Below the pieces are notes generated by a model. The model was given only the letters and a program-made list of their open reading frames with translations, ran no database searches and was not told where the DNA came from. A stretch of 32,994 bases of DNA, from positions 1 to 32,994 of the forward strand of contig JANQPR010000042.1 in the NCBI GenBank assembly GCA_028285385.1. The letters are read 5' to 3'. Source of the DNA: Phycisphaera sp. Its GTDB lineage: Bacteria; Planctomycetota; Phycisphaerae; Phycisphaerales; Phycisphaeraceae. A program made the position numbers and the translations under genes. How positions within the stretch are numbered: the stretch's first letter is position 1; every line of letters starts with the position of its first letter. Below, one piece after another: positions 1-6,562 of the stretch.

Positions 1-386
1 TCCCGGGTCTCGAGCGCGTGCCCACCTGCCGGCCGTGGCGAAACAGGGCCCGGGTCAGCGGCGGCTTGCTCTTCGTGTTGCTTCCGCCGGGCCCCGGCCC
101 GCTGCGTGTCGGTCGCCAGTCGCAGGGCGACGGTCATGAGCCAGGGCAGGAACGGCCGGGCCGGGTCGTACGCGTCACGCTTCTGCCACCACCGCAGCAG
201 CGCTTGCTGTGCCGTGTCCTCGGCGTCGGCGAGGTTGCCGAGCTTCTGCCTCAGCACTCGGACCAGGCGCGGCCGGAGGGTTTCGCCCAGCGCGTTGAAG
301 GCCGCCTCGTCCCCCGCGCGCGCCGCACGGGCCAGGGCGTCGAGGTCGTCGGACGCCACTGACCCGCCGGCGGGCCTGCTTGGCAT
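1..386 (-). CDS. ECF-type RNA polymerase sigma factor, 3' part cut by window edge
   Basis: About 128 codons are visible from the ATG at 386 down to the left edge, with no stop. After a short basic start, the protein has the sigma-2 pattern of ECF factors. A helix beginning DLDALARAARAGDEAAF is followed by LRPRLVRVLRQKLGN, then DAEDTAQQALLRWW, which is the usual region 2 position for core and -10 contacts. FLPWLMTVALRLATDTQR follows, the counterpart of the common FRAWLYRIARNLALD segment. Region 4, which would contact the -35 box, lies outside the window. The gene begins 40 bp after the stop of an exported protein gene on the same strand, so the two may be co-transcribed. No classical anti-sigma factor is visible. 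The family call is firm; the regulon is unknown. Confidence 0.8.
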   Translation of the reverse strand, partial: MPSRPAGGSVASDDLDALARAARAGDEAAFNALGETLRPRLVRVLRQKLGNLADAEDTAQQALLRWWQKRDAYDPARPFLPWLMTVALRLATDTQRAGARRKQHEEQAAADPGPVSPRPAGGHALETR

Positions 387-426
387 GGGGGTCGGCAAGG
401 CGGTCGGCCCTCCCGTCGGAACGCGC

Positions 427-1557
427 TCAGTGCGCGTTCTCCATCAGGAACTCGATCCACTCCTCGACCTTCTCGTGCGAGCTGCGGAACGACGCGGACA
501 CCGCGGCCTCGTCACCGGTCTCGGTCAGCTCGACACGGACCTCCTTGAGGAAGTCGGCGAGCGGCTGCGCCTCGGGTTCCTCGATCGCGACGAGCTGCCC
601 GAGCGCGATCATGCCTTGCAGCAACTGCGAGACCTGCCGGGCGCGGGCGGGGCTGGTCGTGGACATGGAGACGTTGGCGGTGACGTCCCGGCCGGAGCCG
701 AGCTTGAGCGTCAGGGTTTCGACGGACTCGAACACCGCCGAGCCGGGCGCGCCCTCGGGCAAGCCGTGCTCGCCGAGCTCGTCCATCCGCAGCGCGAAGA
801 CCTCGTCGCCGCCGAGCCCGGGCGCGTCGTCGACGGGATCCCCGGCGACGACGGCTTCGGCCATCTCGACCGTGTCGCCCTCGTCGAACGACGCGACGAG
901 GGTGATCCGGCCGTCGCGTGCCTTGGGCATCGCCGCCCACACACGGTGCATGTCTCGGCCGTCGTGGCCGACCACCGTGTCGCCGTCGCGGTGCTCGTGG
1001 TGCTCCTCGTCGCCGATCAGGAAGGTGTGCAGCAGCGTCTGGTCATCGATCTCGTCGGAGTCGTAGCCGGGCAGCGTGAGCATCCAGCCTTCGAGTTTGC
1101 CGGTGGTGTCGCCCAGGTCGGCAACGAGTTGCAGGTCCATCTCGTTCATGCCTTCGCCACGGAGCACGACCTCGCCGATCGCGGTGCGCACGTCCAGGCC
1201 GATCGTGTCGGTGACGCCGGCCATGAGCTCGTCGACGTTGGGCTTGGCCTCGCGGACGTAGCGCATCACCATCTCGCCGAGCGGGCTGGCGTAGGCCTTG
1301 CGCAGGTCGAGCCGGAGCTCGAAGGGGATCTCGGCGAGCGGGTTGCCGTGGTGCTCGTCGTGTTCGATGGTCGTCGTGTCGTTCTGGCCGTAGTGGACGT
1401 GCTCTTCGACTTCTTCGGCGACGTTGCCGCCGTCGAGTTCGAGGCGCTCGGCAGACGCGGGCTGGATCAGCCAGAGGCCGGTCAGCACGAGCGACAGCCC
1501 GGCGACGATCCAGAAGGCGGGGCGCATCCGGTGGCGGTAGGCGGGCGGGGTTGGCAT
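427..1557 (-). CDS. Hypothetical exported acidic protein
   Basis: 376 residues. A hydrophobic stretch at about residues 14-32 is followed by PASA-ER, which fits a signal peptide cleaved near residue 36 or an N-terminal anchor. The mature part is strongly acidic (many Asp and Glu) with a His-rich segment (EHDEHHG, DEEHHEHRDGD) that could bind metal; that is only a compositional hint. No enzyme motif was recognised. The ATG at 1557 is supported by a GGAG about 8 bases upstream; Met11 is an alternative start. It sits directly upstream of the ECF sigma factor, a position often taken by partners or targets of such sigmas, but nothing here looks like an anti-sigma domain. Function unknown. Confidence 0.75.
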   Translation of the reverse strand: MPTPPAYRHRMRPAFWIVAGLSLVLTGLWLIQPASAERLELDGGNVAEEVEEHVHYGQNDTTTIEHDEHHGNPLAEIPFELRLDLRKAYASPLGEMVMRYVREAKPNVDELMAGVTDTIGLDVRTAIGEVVLRGEGMNEMDLQLVADLGDTTGKLEGWMLTLPGYDSDEIDDQTLLHTFLIGDEEHHEHRDGDTVVGHDGRDMHRVWAAMPKARDGRITLVASFDEGDTVEMAEAVVAGDPVDDAPGLGGDEVFALRMDELGEHGLPEGAPGSAVFESVETLTLKLGSGRDVTANVSMSTTSPARARQVSQLLQGMIALGQLVAIEEPEAQPLADFLKEVRVELTETGDEAAVSASFRSSHEKVEEWIEFLMENAH

Positions 1558-1720
1558 GGCGGGGCTCCGATGGGTGACGATTGGGTCAGGTTACGGCGGC
1601 CGATGTCGACCGCTCGAAATCCCTACGCCTGGGAAGGCGGCGGCGTTACGGCGACAGGTTGAGCGGCGGTCCCGGGCCTGCGAACTCCGGCCGGGGGATT
1701 GGCGGGCGTGCATGGCCCGG

Positions 1721-1735
1721 CGTCATAAAATGACG
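1721..1735. promoter_or_regulatory. Short perfect palindrome upstream of small membrane protein gene
   Basis: CGTCAT-AAA-ATGACG lies 35 bases before the ATG at 1770. Its centre is the most A/T-rich stretch of the divergent intergenic region (1558-1769) and resembles a -10 element, so an operator overlapping a promoter is possible. No well-spaced -35 box was found. No regulator family could be assigned. Confidence 0.3.
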
Positions 1736-1769
1736 TGTTGATCCAGTTTCCTCGCACGGAGGGCCCGCC

Positions 1770-2015
1770 ATGGCCAGCGACCAACCCCGACCGATCCACT
1801 TCAAAGCCAAGACCGACTTCGGCGAAGCCGCGATGATCCTCGGCGTCTTCGCGCTGATCGTGCTGTTCTGGGGCGACCCCGACCTGCACGACGCCTGGGT
1901 GAGCCGGGTCAACGGCGGCGGCGCCGTGGAGTCGGCCGAAGCGCCACCCGCGCCAATTGTGTTGGATGGGACCTCCGACATCGCCGACGCCGTCCCGGAT
2001 CGCTTCGCCGAATAG
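1770..2015 (+). CDS. Small single-pass membrane protein, hypothetical
   Basis: 81 residues. A polar N-terminus (MASDQPRPIHFKAKTDFGE) precedes one hydrophobic segment, AAMILGVFALIVLFW (about residues 20-34). A short acidic and Ala/Pro-rich tail follows. The start is well supported by GGAGGG about 7 bases before the ATG. The stop is 17 bases before mtnP on the same strand, so the two probably share a transcript, but no functional link is evident. No family was recognised. The good ribosome binding site and the typical composition make it likely to be real. Confidence 0.65.
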   Translation: MASDQPRPIHFKAKTDFGEAAMILGVFALIVLFWGDPDLHDAWVSRVNGGGAVESAEAPPAPIVLDGTSDIADAVPDRFAE

Positions 2016-2032
2016 CCCGGTACGATCGCCGC

Positions 2033-2956
2033 ATGACGGATCGTGAAGCCCGGGTCGTGCTCGGAATCATCGGCGGCTCGGGCCTGGGCAACGCGCTCGT
2101 CGACGACGCGGGCGCCGGTGGCGACGAAGTCGAGGTCGACACGCCGTTCGGCCCACCGGCGTCGACGATCGTGAAGACGACGTGGCACGGCACGCCGGTG
2201 TTCCTGTTGCAGCGCCACGGCCCGGGGCACGTGTTCAACCCCACCGCCGTGCCTTACCGGGCGAACGTGTTCGCGCTCAAGGCGCTGGGCGTCACGCACG
2301 TGCTTGCCTCCGGCGCGGTCGGGTCGCTGCGGCCACACCTCAACCCTGGTCAGTTGGTGGTGTGCGACCAGTTGATCGACCGCACCCGGCAACGGGCAAG
2401 CACGTTCTACGAACACGCCGCGGTGCACGTCGAGTTCGCCGAGCCGTTCTGCCCGGTGATGCGAAAATGGCTGCTCGACGCCGCGCAACGCACGACGGTC
2501 GGCGGGTTGAACGACACGGTCGTCCACGACGGCGGCACGTACGTCTGCATGGAGGGGCCGGCGTTCTCGACCCGGGCCGAGAGCGAAGTGCACCGCCGCC
2601 TCGGCGGCGACCTGATCGGCATGACCGCCTGCCCCGAGGCGAAACTCGCGCGCGAGGCGGAGTTGGCCTACGCCCTGATCGCGATGCCCACCGACTACGA
2701 CGGCAAGCAACCCGACGCCGAGAACGCGTCGCCCGACTCGCTGCTTGAAGAAATCATCGGCAACCTGAGACACGCCACCGCCGCGAACCTCGCGCTGATC
2801 AAGCAGGCATTGAGCGATGTATCCGTCTTGCGGGGCCAACCCAGCCCGGCGCACGACGCGTTGCGGCTGGGGGTCTGGTCCGACAAGTCACGCATCGACC
2901 GCACGGAGGTCGAACGGTTGGGCGTTTTGTGGGGGCGACACTTCGAGCGGGTTTGA
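2033..2956 (+). CDS. mtnP: S-methyl-5'-thioadenosine phosphorylase (MTAP/PNP family)
   Basis: 307 residues, slightly longer than the usual 280-290. The enzyme splits 5'-methylthioadenosine, a by-product of polyamine and other SAM-dependent synthesis, with phosphate into adenine and 5-methylthioribose-1-phosphate, in the cytoplasm. Visible motifs are the N-terminal phosphate loop GIIGGSG (residues 11-17), RHGPGH followed by PTAVPYRANVFALKALG, the SGAVGSL strand, the substrate segment MEGPAFSTRAES, and MTACPEAKLARE followed by AMPTDYD. The last is the family's base-specifying region, with the Asp-Tyr-Asp of adenine-preferring members. That favours MTAP over guanosine/inosine phosphorylase, although bacterial family members can vary in specificity. 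It lies downstream of the small membrane protein and converges on csrA. Confidence 0.9.
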   Translation: MTDREARVVLGIIGGSGLGNALVDDAGAGGDEVEVDTPFGPPASTIVKTTWHGTPVFLLQRHGPGHVFNPTAVPYRANVFALKALGVTHVLASGAVGSLRPHLNPGQLVVCDQLIDRTRQRASTFYEHAAVHVEFAEPFCPVMRKWLLDAAQRTTVGGLNDTVVHDGGTYVCMEGPAFSTRAESEVHRRLGGDLIGMTACPEAKLAREAELAYALIAMPTDYDGKQPDAENASPDSLLEEIIGNLRHATAANLALIKQALSDVSVLRGQPSPAHDALRLGVWSDKSRIDRTEVERLGVLWGRHFERV

Positions 2957-2979
2957 CGTCGAAGCTGGACGGCGACGGT

Positions 2980-3231
2980 TCACGCGTCGGGCTTGCGGTC
3001 GCCGTCGTCGGGTTTGTTGCTGTCACCCGGCTTGTTCTCGCCGTTGTCCGGCCTTTTGCCCTTGCGTTTTTCGTCGGCGAGCTCTTTGCGATTGACATCG
3101 ATCTCGCGGGGGAAGTCGAAAGCGAGCTTGACCTTGTCGCCGTGGATGTCGACCACGCGGATCAGCCCCAAGGGAGAGTTGGGGTCGCCGATGACGACTT
3201 CTTCGCCTTTGCGTCGGGTCAGTGCGAGCAT
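2980..3231 (-). CDS. csrA: Carbon storage regulator CsrA, with charged C-terminal tail
   Basis: 83 residues starting MLALTRRKGEE. This is the classic CsrA N-terminus, preceded by GGGAGG a few bases before the ATG at 3231; longer in-frame starts upstream lack this support. CsrA dimers bind GGA motifs in mRNA leaders and repress or stabilise translation of targets in carbon metabolism, motility and surface attachment. Residues 1 to about 55 show the five-strand core, including IRVVDIHGDKVKLAFDFP. REIDVNRKEL contains the RNA-binding Arg of the family. Residues 56-83 form a Lys/Asp/Asn/Gly-rich tail not found in the 61-residue E. coli protein; its role is unknown. It follows the NifU-C gene on the same strand after 179 bases and converges with mtnP. 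No flagellar genes are nearby. Confidence 0.9.
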   Translation of the reverse strand: MLALTRRKGEEVVIGDPNSPLGLIRVVDIHGDKVKLAFDFPREIDVNRKELADEKRKGKRPDNGENKPGDSNKPDDGDRKPDA

Positions 3232-3410
3232 CCGTACCTCCCGCGGTTTCCCGGTCGGAGTCGGCACGCGAAGGCCGACTTCTGGGGGTTGCGGTGAACG
3301 TCCTGTCCGGGCGGTGGTGACGGCGGGAGACGGCCCCCCACGGCGGCAAACCAAGCCCTTTTCAGTTCTCTAGGATCGGCCCGATCGGGGGGCCGCATTG
3401 ACGCGGCGGG

Positions 3411-3686
3411 TCAGCCTTCGACGGCCTCGATCCCGGCGATCTGAGGGACTTTTTCTCGGACGCTGCGCTCGATGCCGTCGCGAAGGGTCATAGAGGCCGA
3501 GGGGCACCCCACACAGGCCCCCAACAACCGGACCTGGACGACGCCGGCCTCGGTGACCCCGAGCAGTTCGACGTCTCCGCCGTCGTCCCGGATCACGGGG
3601 CGGATGCGGTCGATCGCCTCGGCGACCCGTCGGAGGGTCTCGTCATCGGCGGAAGGCGTGGTGATGGGGGAGCCAGATTTAGGCAT
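3411..3686 (-). CDS. NifU C-terminal domain (NfuA-like) iron-sulfur carrier
   Basis: 91 residues. The whole protein is one NifU-C (Nfu) domain, which binds a [4Fe-4S] cluster between two subunits and passes it to target apoproteins in the cytoplasm. IRPVIRDDGGDVELLGV leads to LLGACVGCPSASMTLRDGIE, in which the CVGC pair (residues 58-61) holds the cluster. I chose the ATG at 3686 because the domain starts soon after it and the upstream in-frame extension is low-complexity. It has no NfuA N-terminal A-type domain. It lies upstream of csrA on the same strand and no other Fe-S assembly genes are visible. The family is clear; the exact client proteins are not. Confidence 0.9.
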   Translation of the reverse strand: MPKSGSPITTPSADDETLRRVAEAIDRIRPVIRDDGGDVELLGVTEAGVVQVRLLGACVGCPSASMTLRDGIERSVREKVPQIAGIEAVEG

Positions 3687-3876
3687 GGTGTGGGGCGGGG
3701 TGCGATTGGCATCATATCCGGGTCCACCCGGGTGGGTCCTTAGGGTGGGACGGATTCCGGGGTGGCGTGGTGCCGGGTCGACCCGAGGATGGGCCGCCGG
3801 CACGCCGGGTGTTCCGGCAGGTTTCTGGTGACGCCAGCGTTTGACGTCCCCAGCGGGTCGGCGTATCTTTCCGAGT

Positions 3877-3912
3877 TCAGATACAGGTCAGTGTTGGCTG
3901 ACACGTATCTGA
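3877..3912. repeat. Long hairpin-forming inverted repeat
   Basis: TCAGATAC (3877-3884) pairs perfectly with GTATCTGA (3905-3912). Inside it, GTCAG (3887-3891) pairs with CTGAC (3898-3902) around a six-base loop TGTTGG. A single 2x2 internal bulge separates the stems. No T-run follows on either side, so a simple intrinsic terminator is unlikely. It could be an operator, an RNA leader structure or part of a small RNA. Confidence 0.6.
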
Positions 3913-3927
3913 CCGTGGCTTCGCTGT

Positions 3928-3967
3928 AAGGGGCGCGGGTTGGTCCTCCGCCGACTCGTCGCCCCTT
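3928..3967. repeat. Second hairpin, adjacent to the first
   Basis: AAGGGGCG (3928-3935) is the reverse complement of CGCCCCTT (3960-3967). An inner G-U-containing stem, GGTTGG with CCGACT, can continue the helix around a TCCTCCG loop. It starts 15 bases after the previous hairpin, so one transcript would fold into two consecutive stems. Function unknown. Confidence 0.5.
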
Positions 3968-4123
3968 GTCAATCGGGGGAGCAGGGGGACCGCCCGGTGT
4001 CGTGGTTACGGGTCACCAAGCCCGGCCGACGCAACGGAACCACGGGACAACTCGGATCCGGCAGCCGCCGCCGTGTCGCGTTCATACCGAACACCAGCGT
4101 GACGCGGCCACTTGGCGGGCCCT

Positions 4124-4196
4124 GCCACCCTAGCTCAGTTGGTAGAGCACACCCTTGGTAAGGGTGAGGTCGTGGGTTCGAGTCCCATGGGTGGCT
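4124..4196 (+). tRNA. tRNA-Thr (anticodon GGU)
   Basis: A complete 73-base cloverleaf. Acceptor GCCACCC pairs with GGGTGGC, the D arm is GCTCAGTTGGTAGAGC, and anticodon stem CACCC/GGGTG encloses loop TTGGTAA, giving anticodon GGT. The T arm is GTGGG-TTCGAGT-CCCAT. The discriminator is T and no CCA is encoded. It reads ACC/ACU codons. Its place directly before tuf is common in bacteria, where the tRNA is often processed from the tuf transcript. Confidence 0.95.
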
Positions 4197-4225
4197 TCTG
4201 GACTTGCTAGCTTTGCCCGCTTTTT

Positions 4226-4302
4226 GATTGAGGATTTTTGATTGCTGGACAACACGACGGGGTCGGCGGCGTGAGTCGGCCCAACCACCTCAATCAAGAA
4301 TC
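4226..4302. repeat. 7-bp-phased GATTNNN / AATCNNN inverted repeat before tuf
   Basis: Three GATT tetramers occur exactly 7 bp apart (4226, 4233, 4240). About 50 bases later two AATC tetramers are also 7 bp apart (4292, 4299). TTGATTGAGG (4224-4233) is the exact reverse complement of CCTCAATCAA (4288-4297). The same design recurs after tRNA-Trp. The right arm ends about 50 bases before the tuf start, so folding could shape the tuf leader RNA. No known element matches by eye. Confidence 0.6.
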
Positions 4303-4352
4303 AGAAAACCAACCCGGTCGAGAGCGACCACTTTTTCGGAGATCAACTCACC

Positions 4353-5558
4353 ATGGCTAAGGGCACCTTCGAACGCACCAAACCGCACGTCAACGTCGGC
4401 ACCATCGGCCACATCGACCACGGCAAGACCACGACCACCGCGGCCATCACCGCCGTCCAGGGCGCCAAGGGCCTCGCCGAACACATCAGCTACGACGACG
4501 TCGCCAAGGCCTCGGCCTCGGACGGTCGGCGCGACGCGACCAAGATCGTCACCATCGCTACCAGCCACGTCGAGTACGAGACCGAGAACCGTCACTACGC
4601 CCACGTCGACTGCCCCGGCCACGCCGACTTCGTCAAGAACATGATCACCGGCGCCGCTCAGATGGACGGCGCGATCCTCGTCGTCGCCGCCGACGACGGC
4701 CCGATGCCCCAGACCAAGGAGCACGTCCTCCTGGCCCGCCAGGTCAACGTGCCCAAGATCGTCGTGTTCCTCAACAAGGTCGACCTGGTCGATGACGACG
4801 AGCTGCTCGACCTCGTCGAACTCGAGATCCAGGAACTGCTGACCAAGTACGAGTTCGAGGAGGACACGCCGATTGTCCGCGGCGCCGCCTTCCCCGCGCT
4901 GCAGAACCCCTCGGACCCCGAAGCCGCCAAGTGCATCGGCGACCTGATGGAAGCGATCGACACTTGGATCCCTGAGCCGCAGCGCGAGACCGACAAGCCG
5001 TTCCTGATGAGCGTCGAGGACGTGTTCTCCATCAAGGGCCGCGGCACCGTCGCGACCGGCCGCGTCGAGCGTGGCCAGGTCAAGGTCGGCGACGCCGTCG
5101 AGATCGTCGGCCTCCGCGAGACCCAGTCGACCACGGTCACCGGTGTTGAGATGTTCAATAAGACGCTCGAATCTGCCATCGCCGGCGACAACTGTGGCGC
5201 CCTACTCCGCGGCATCGAGAAGAACGACGTCTCGCGCGGCCAAGTCATCGCGGCGCCCAAGTCGATCACCCCGCACAGCCAGTTCGAGGCCGAGGTCTAC
5301 GTCCTGACCAAGGAAGAGGGCGGCCGGCACACCCCGTTCTTCAACGGGTACAAGCCGCAGTTCTACTTCCGCACGACCGACGTGACCGGTGCCTGCACCC
5401 TGGCCGACGGCGCCGAGATGTGCATGCCCGGCGACAACATCAAGATGACTGTCGACTTGGGCGAGAAGGCGATCGCCATGGAAGAGGGCGTCCGCTTCGC
5501 CGTCCGTGAGGGCGGCCGGACCGTCGGCGCCGGCGTGGTCACCAAGATCATCAAGTAA
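4353..5558 (+). CDS. tuf: Elongation factor Tu
   Basis: 401 residues, full length. The GTPase brings aminoacyl-tRNA to the ribosomal A site. Domain 1 (about 1-205) has the P-loop GHIDHGKT (19-26), DCPGH (86-90) and NKVD (141-144). Domains 2 and 3 follow with [37 protein letters not shown] and a normal end, [17 protein letters not shown]. The switch I stretch departs from the standard bacterial form: where most EF-Tu read KARGITINT before HVEYE, this one reads ATKIVTIAT, keeping the Mg-binding Thr but losing the Arg-Gly-Ile. I recall a similar change in other planctomycete EF-Tu proteins. GGAG lies upstream of the ATG. It is followed by a 9-bp hairpin and rpmG. Confidence 0.98.
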   Translation: MAKGTFERTKPHVNVGTIGHIDHGKTTTTAAITAVQGAKGLAEHISYDDVAKASASDGRRDATKIVTIATSHVEYETENRHYAHVDCPGHADFVKNMITGAAQMDGAILVVAADDGPMPQTKEHVLLARQVNVPKIVVFLNKVDLVDDDELLDLVELEIQELLTKYEFEEDTPIVRGAAFPALQNPSDPEAAKCIGDLMEAIDTWIPEPQRETDKPFLMSVEDVFSIKGRGTVATGRVERGQVKVGDAVEIVGLRETQSTTVTGVEMFNKTLESAIAGDNCGALLRGIEKNDVSRGQVIAAPKSITPHSQFEAEVYVLTKEEGGRHTPFFNGYKPQFYFRTTDVTGACTLADGAEMCMPGDNIKMTVDLGEKAIAMEEGVRFAVREGGRTVGAGVVTKIIK

Positions 5559-5581
5559 GCCCCTCCGCTGAACCCATCGTG

Positions 5582-5603
5582 GCCGTGGTCGAAAGACCAC
5601 GGC
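5582..5603 (+). terminator. Hairpin with GAAA tetraloop after tuf
   Basis: GCCGTGGTC (5582-5590) and GACCACGGC (5595-5603) form a perfect 9-bp stem closed by a GAAA tetraloop. It starts 23 bases after the tuf stop. The trailing sequence TACGTTT is only weakly T-rich, so it may attenuate or protect the tuf 3' end while letting some transcription reach rpmG. Confidence 0.6.
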
Positions 5604-5673
5604 TACGTTTCCGAAACGAGTTGAACCGCGGCGTCCACGCCGCGCCCCCGAACGCGAAAGACAGGGCTGAACC

Positions 5674-5856
5674 ATGGCCAAGAAATCCAAGGACGCCGTC
5701 GAGTACGTCTGGCTCCAGTGCACCGAGTGTGACGACCTCAACTACCGCACCCCGGTCAACGTCAAGGGCGGCATGCCCGAAAAGCTCAAGGCGGGCATGA
5801 AGAAGTATTGCCCCCGCCTCCGCAAGCACACGCTGCACAAGATCAAGCGGAAGTGA
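5674..5856 (+). CDS. rpmG: 50S ribosomal protein L33
   Basis: 60 residues, basic, ending [10 protein letters not shown] like other L33 proteins. It is a small component of the large subunit near the E site. The zinc-ribbon form of L33 carries two CxxC pairs. Here the first is present (CTEC, residues 16-19) but the second reads CPRL, so one of four ligands is lost, and zinc binding is uncertain. The insert [24 protein letters not shown] is slightly longer than in E. coli. It lies between tuf and tRNA-Trp in the order expected for the tuf-secE-nusG region. Confidence 0.93.
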   Translation: MAKKSKDAVEYVWLQCTECDDLNYRTPVNVKGGMPEKLKAGMKKYCPRLRKHTLHKIKRK

Positions 5857-5883
5857 CGCGTTACCGTCACGCGCCGCGTGGCA

Positions 5884-5898
5884 GCGGGCACAGCCCGC
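5884..5898 (+). terminator. Short G/C hairpin after rpmG
   Basis: GCGGGC-ACA-GCCCGC forms a tight 6-bp stem 27 bases after the rpmG stop. There is no T-tract after it. It may be a processing or pausing structure between rpmG and tRNA-Trp rather than a true terminator. Confidence 0.35.
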
Positions 5899-5934
5899 GT
5901 GAAACCGCGGCGTGGACGGCCGCGGCTCCCCCGG

Positions 5935-6008
5935 ACGGGCGTAGCTCAGTTGGCTAGAGCAGCGGATTCCAAATCCGCAGGTCGTGGGTTCGAGTCCCTC
6001 CGCCCGTG
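5935..6008 (+). tRNA. tRNA-Trp (anticodon CCA)
   Basis: A complete 74-base cloverleaf. Acceptor ACGGGCG pairs with CGCCCGT, the D arm is GCTCAGTTGGCTAGAGC, anticodon stem GCGGA/TCCGC encloses loop TTCCAAA (anticodon CCA), and the T arm is GTGGG-TTCGAGT-CCCTC. Discriminator G is the usual identity base for bacterial tRNA-Trp. No CCA is encoded. It precedes secE as in many bacteria. Confidence 0.95.
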
Positions 6009-6028
6009 TTCCCGGAATGCCGACCGCC

Positions 6029-6113
6029 GATTTCGGATTGCCGATTGACGCCAGGCACACCCGGTCCCCACCACCCGATCAATCGGAACTCGGCACTCTT
6101 CATCCGGCAATCC
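6029..6113. repeat. 7-bp-phased GATTNNN / AATCNNN inverted repeat before secE
   Basis: GATT occurs at 6029, 6036 and 6043, exactly 7 bp apart. The right side runs AATC (6081), ACTC (6088), ACTC (6095), ATCC (6102), AATC (6109), again in 7-bp phase. The left arm can pair in two competing ways: CCGATTGA (6041-6048) with TCAATCGG (6079-6086), or GGATTGCCG (6035-6043) with CGGCAATCC (6105-6113). The second pairing ends only 4 bases before the secE ATG and would cover its ribosome landing site. Same design as the element before tuf. Confidence 0.6.
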
Positions 6114-6117
6114 TGAC

Positions 6118-6534
6118 ATGGCGCTGCTCCGCTACAAACCCGGCCAAGGCTACTACACCCGGACGCTGTCCTTCATCTGGTTCCTCACCCTCGCCGCGTC
6201 GCTGGCGTTGTTCCTCTGGAGCCAGCTCAAGGTCGTGAAAGACAACGCGGTCTACTGGCAGGGCGGCGTCGTGATCGCCCTGGCGGCCGTGTTCCTGCCG
6301 CTGCTGTTCTGGCTGGTCAACCGGCCGAAGATCGCCGACTTCATGATCGCCACCGAGCAGGAGATGCGCAAGGTCAACTGGCCGACACGCAAGGAGATCA
6401 TCGGCTCGACCGTCGTCGTCATCGGCGGCACGCTGCTGTTCGCGGCGCTGCTCTTCGTCGTCGACATCGGCTTCGCCACGCTCTTCCGCTCCATCGGCAT
6501 CCTCAAGACCGGCGCCGACACCGACGGCTTCTGA
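6118..6534 (+). CDS. secE: Preprotein translocase subunit SecE
   Basis: 138 residues. SecE clamps SecY in the plasma-membrane protein channel. The conserved amphipathic segment EMRKVNWPTRKEIIGSTVVV and its following C-terminal helix (about 98-122) are the SecE core. Two further hydrophobic segments lie before it (about 18-36 and 47-67), so the protein has the longer three-helix form, as in E. coli. No strong ribosome binding site is seen before the ATG; the site overlaps the right arm of the phased repeat. nusG follows after 28 bases. Confidence 0.93.
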   Translation: MALLRYKPGQGYYTRTLSFIWFLTLAASLALFLWSQLKVVKDNAVYWQGGVVIALAAVFLPLLFWLVNRPKIADFMIATEQEMRKVNWPTRKEIIGSTVVVIGGTLLFAALLFVVDIGFATLFRSIGILKTGADTDGF

Positions 6535-6562
6535 TACCCGCCCCCAAAGCCCCGAGCTCGTC

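Larger units (their letters stand above)
3687..4123. other. 437-base gene-free stretch before tRNA-Thr, with strong hairpins
   Basis: No convincing gene was found. A short plus-strand frame at 3940-4161 runs into the tRNA and has no family features. The stretch holds two adjacent inverted-repeat structures (3877-3912 and 3928-3967), listed separately, followed by G/C-rich sequence up to the tRNA. It should also contain the promoter for the tRNA-tuf block and that for the NifU-C gene; no clear -35/-10 pair could be assigned by eye. Confidence 0.5.

Noticed and set aside
1558..2032. SAM or purine riboswitch upstream of mtnP
   Set aside because: The gap before mtnP is only 17 bases behind the small membrane protein, and no aptamer core was recognised upstream of that gene.
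3940..4161. Plus-strand frame of 73 codons upstream of tRNA-Thr
   Set aside because: It reads into the tRNA gene, has no family features and lies over a hairpin; not a credible gene.
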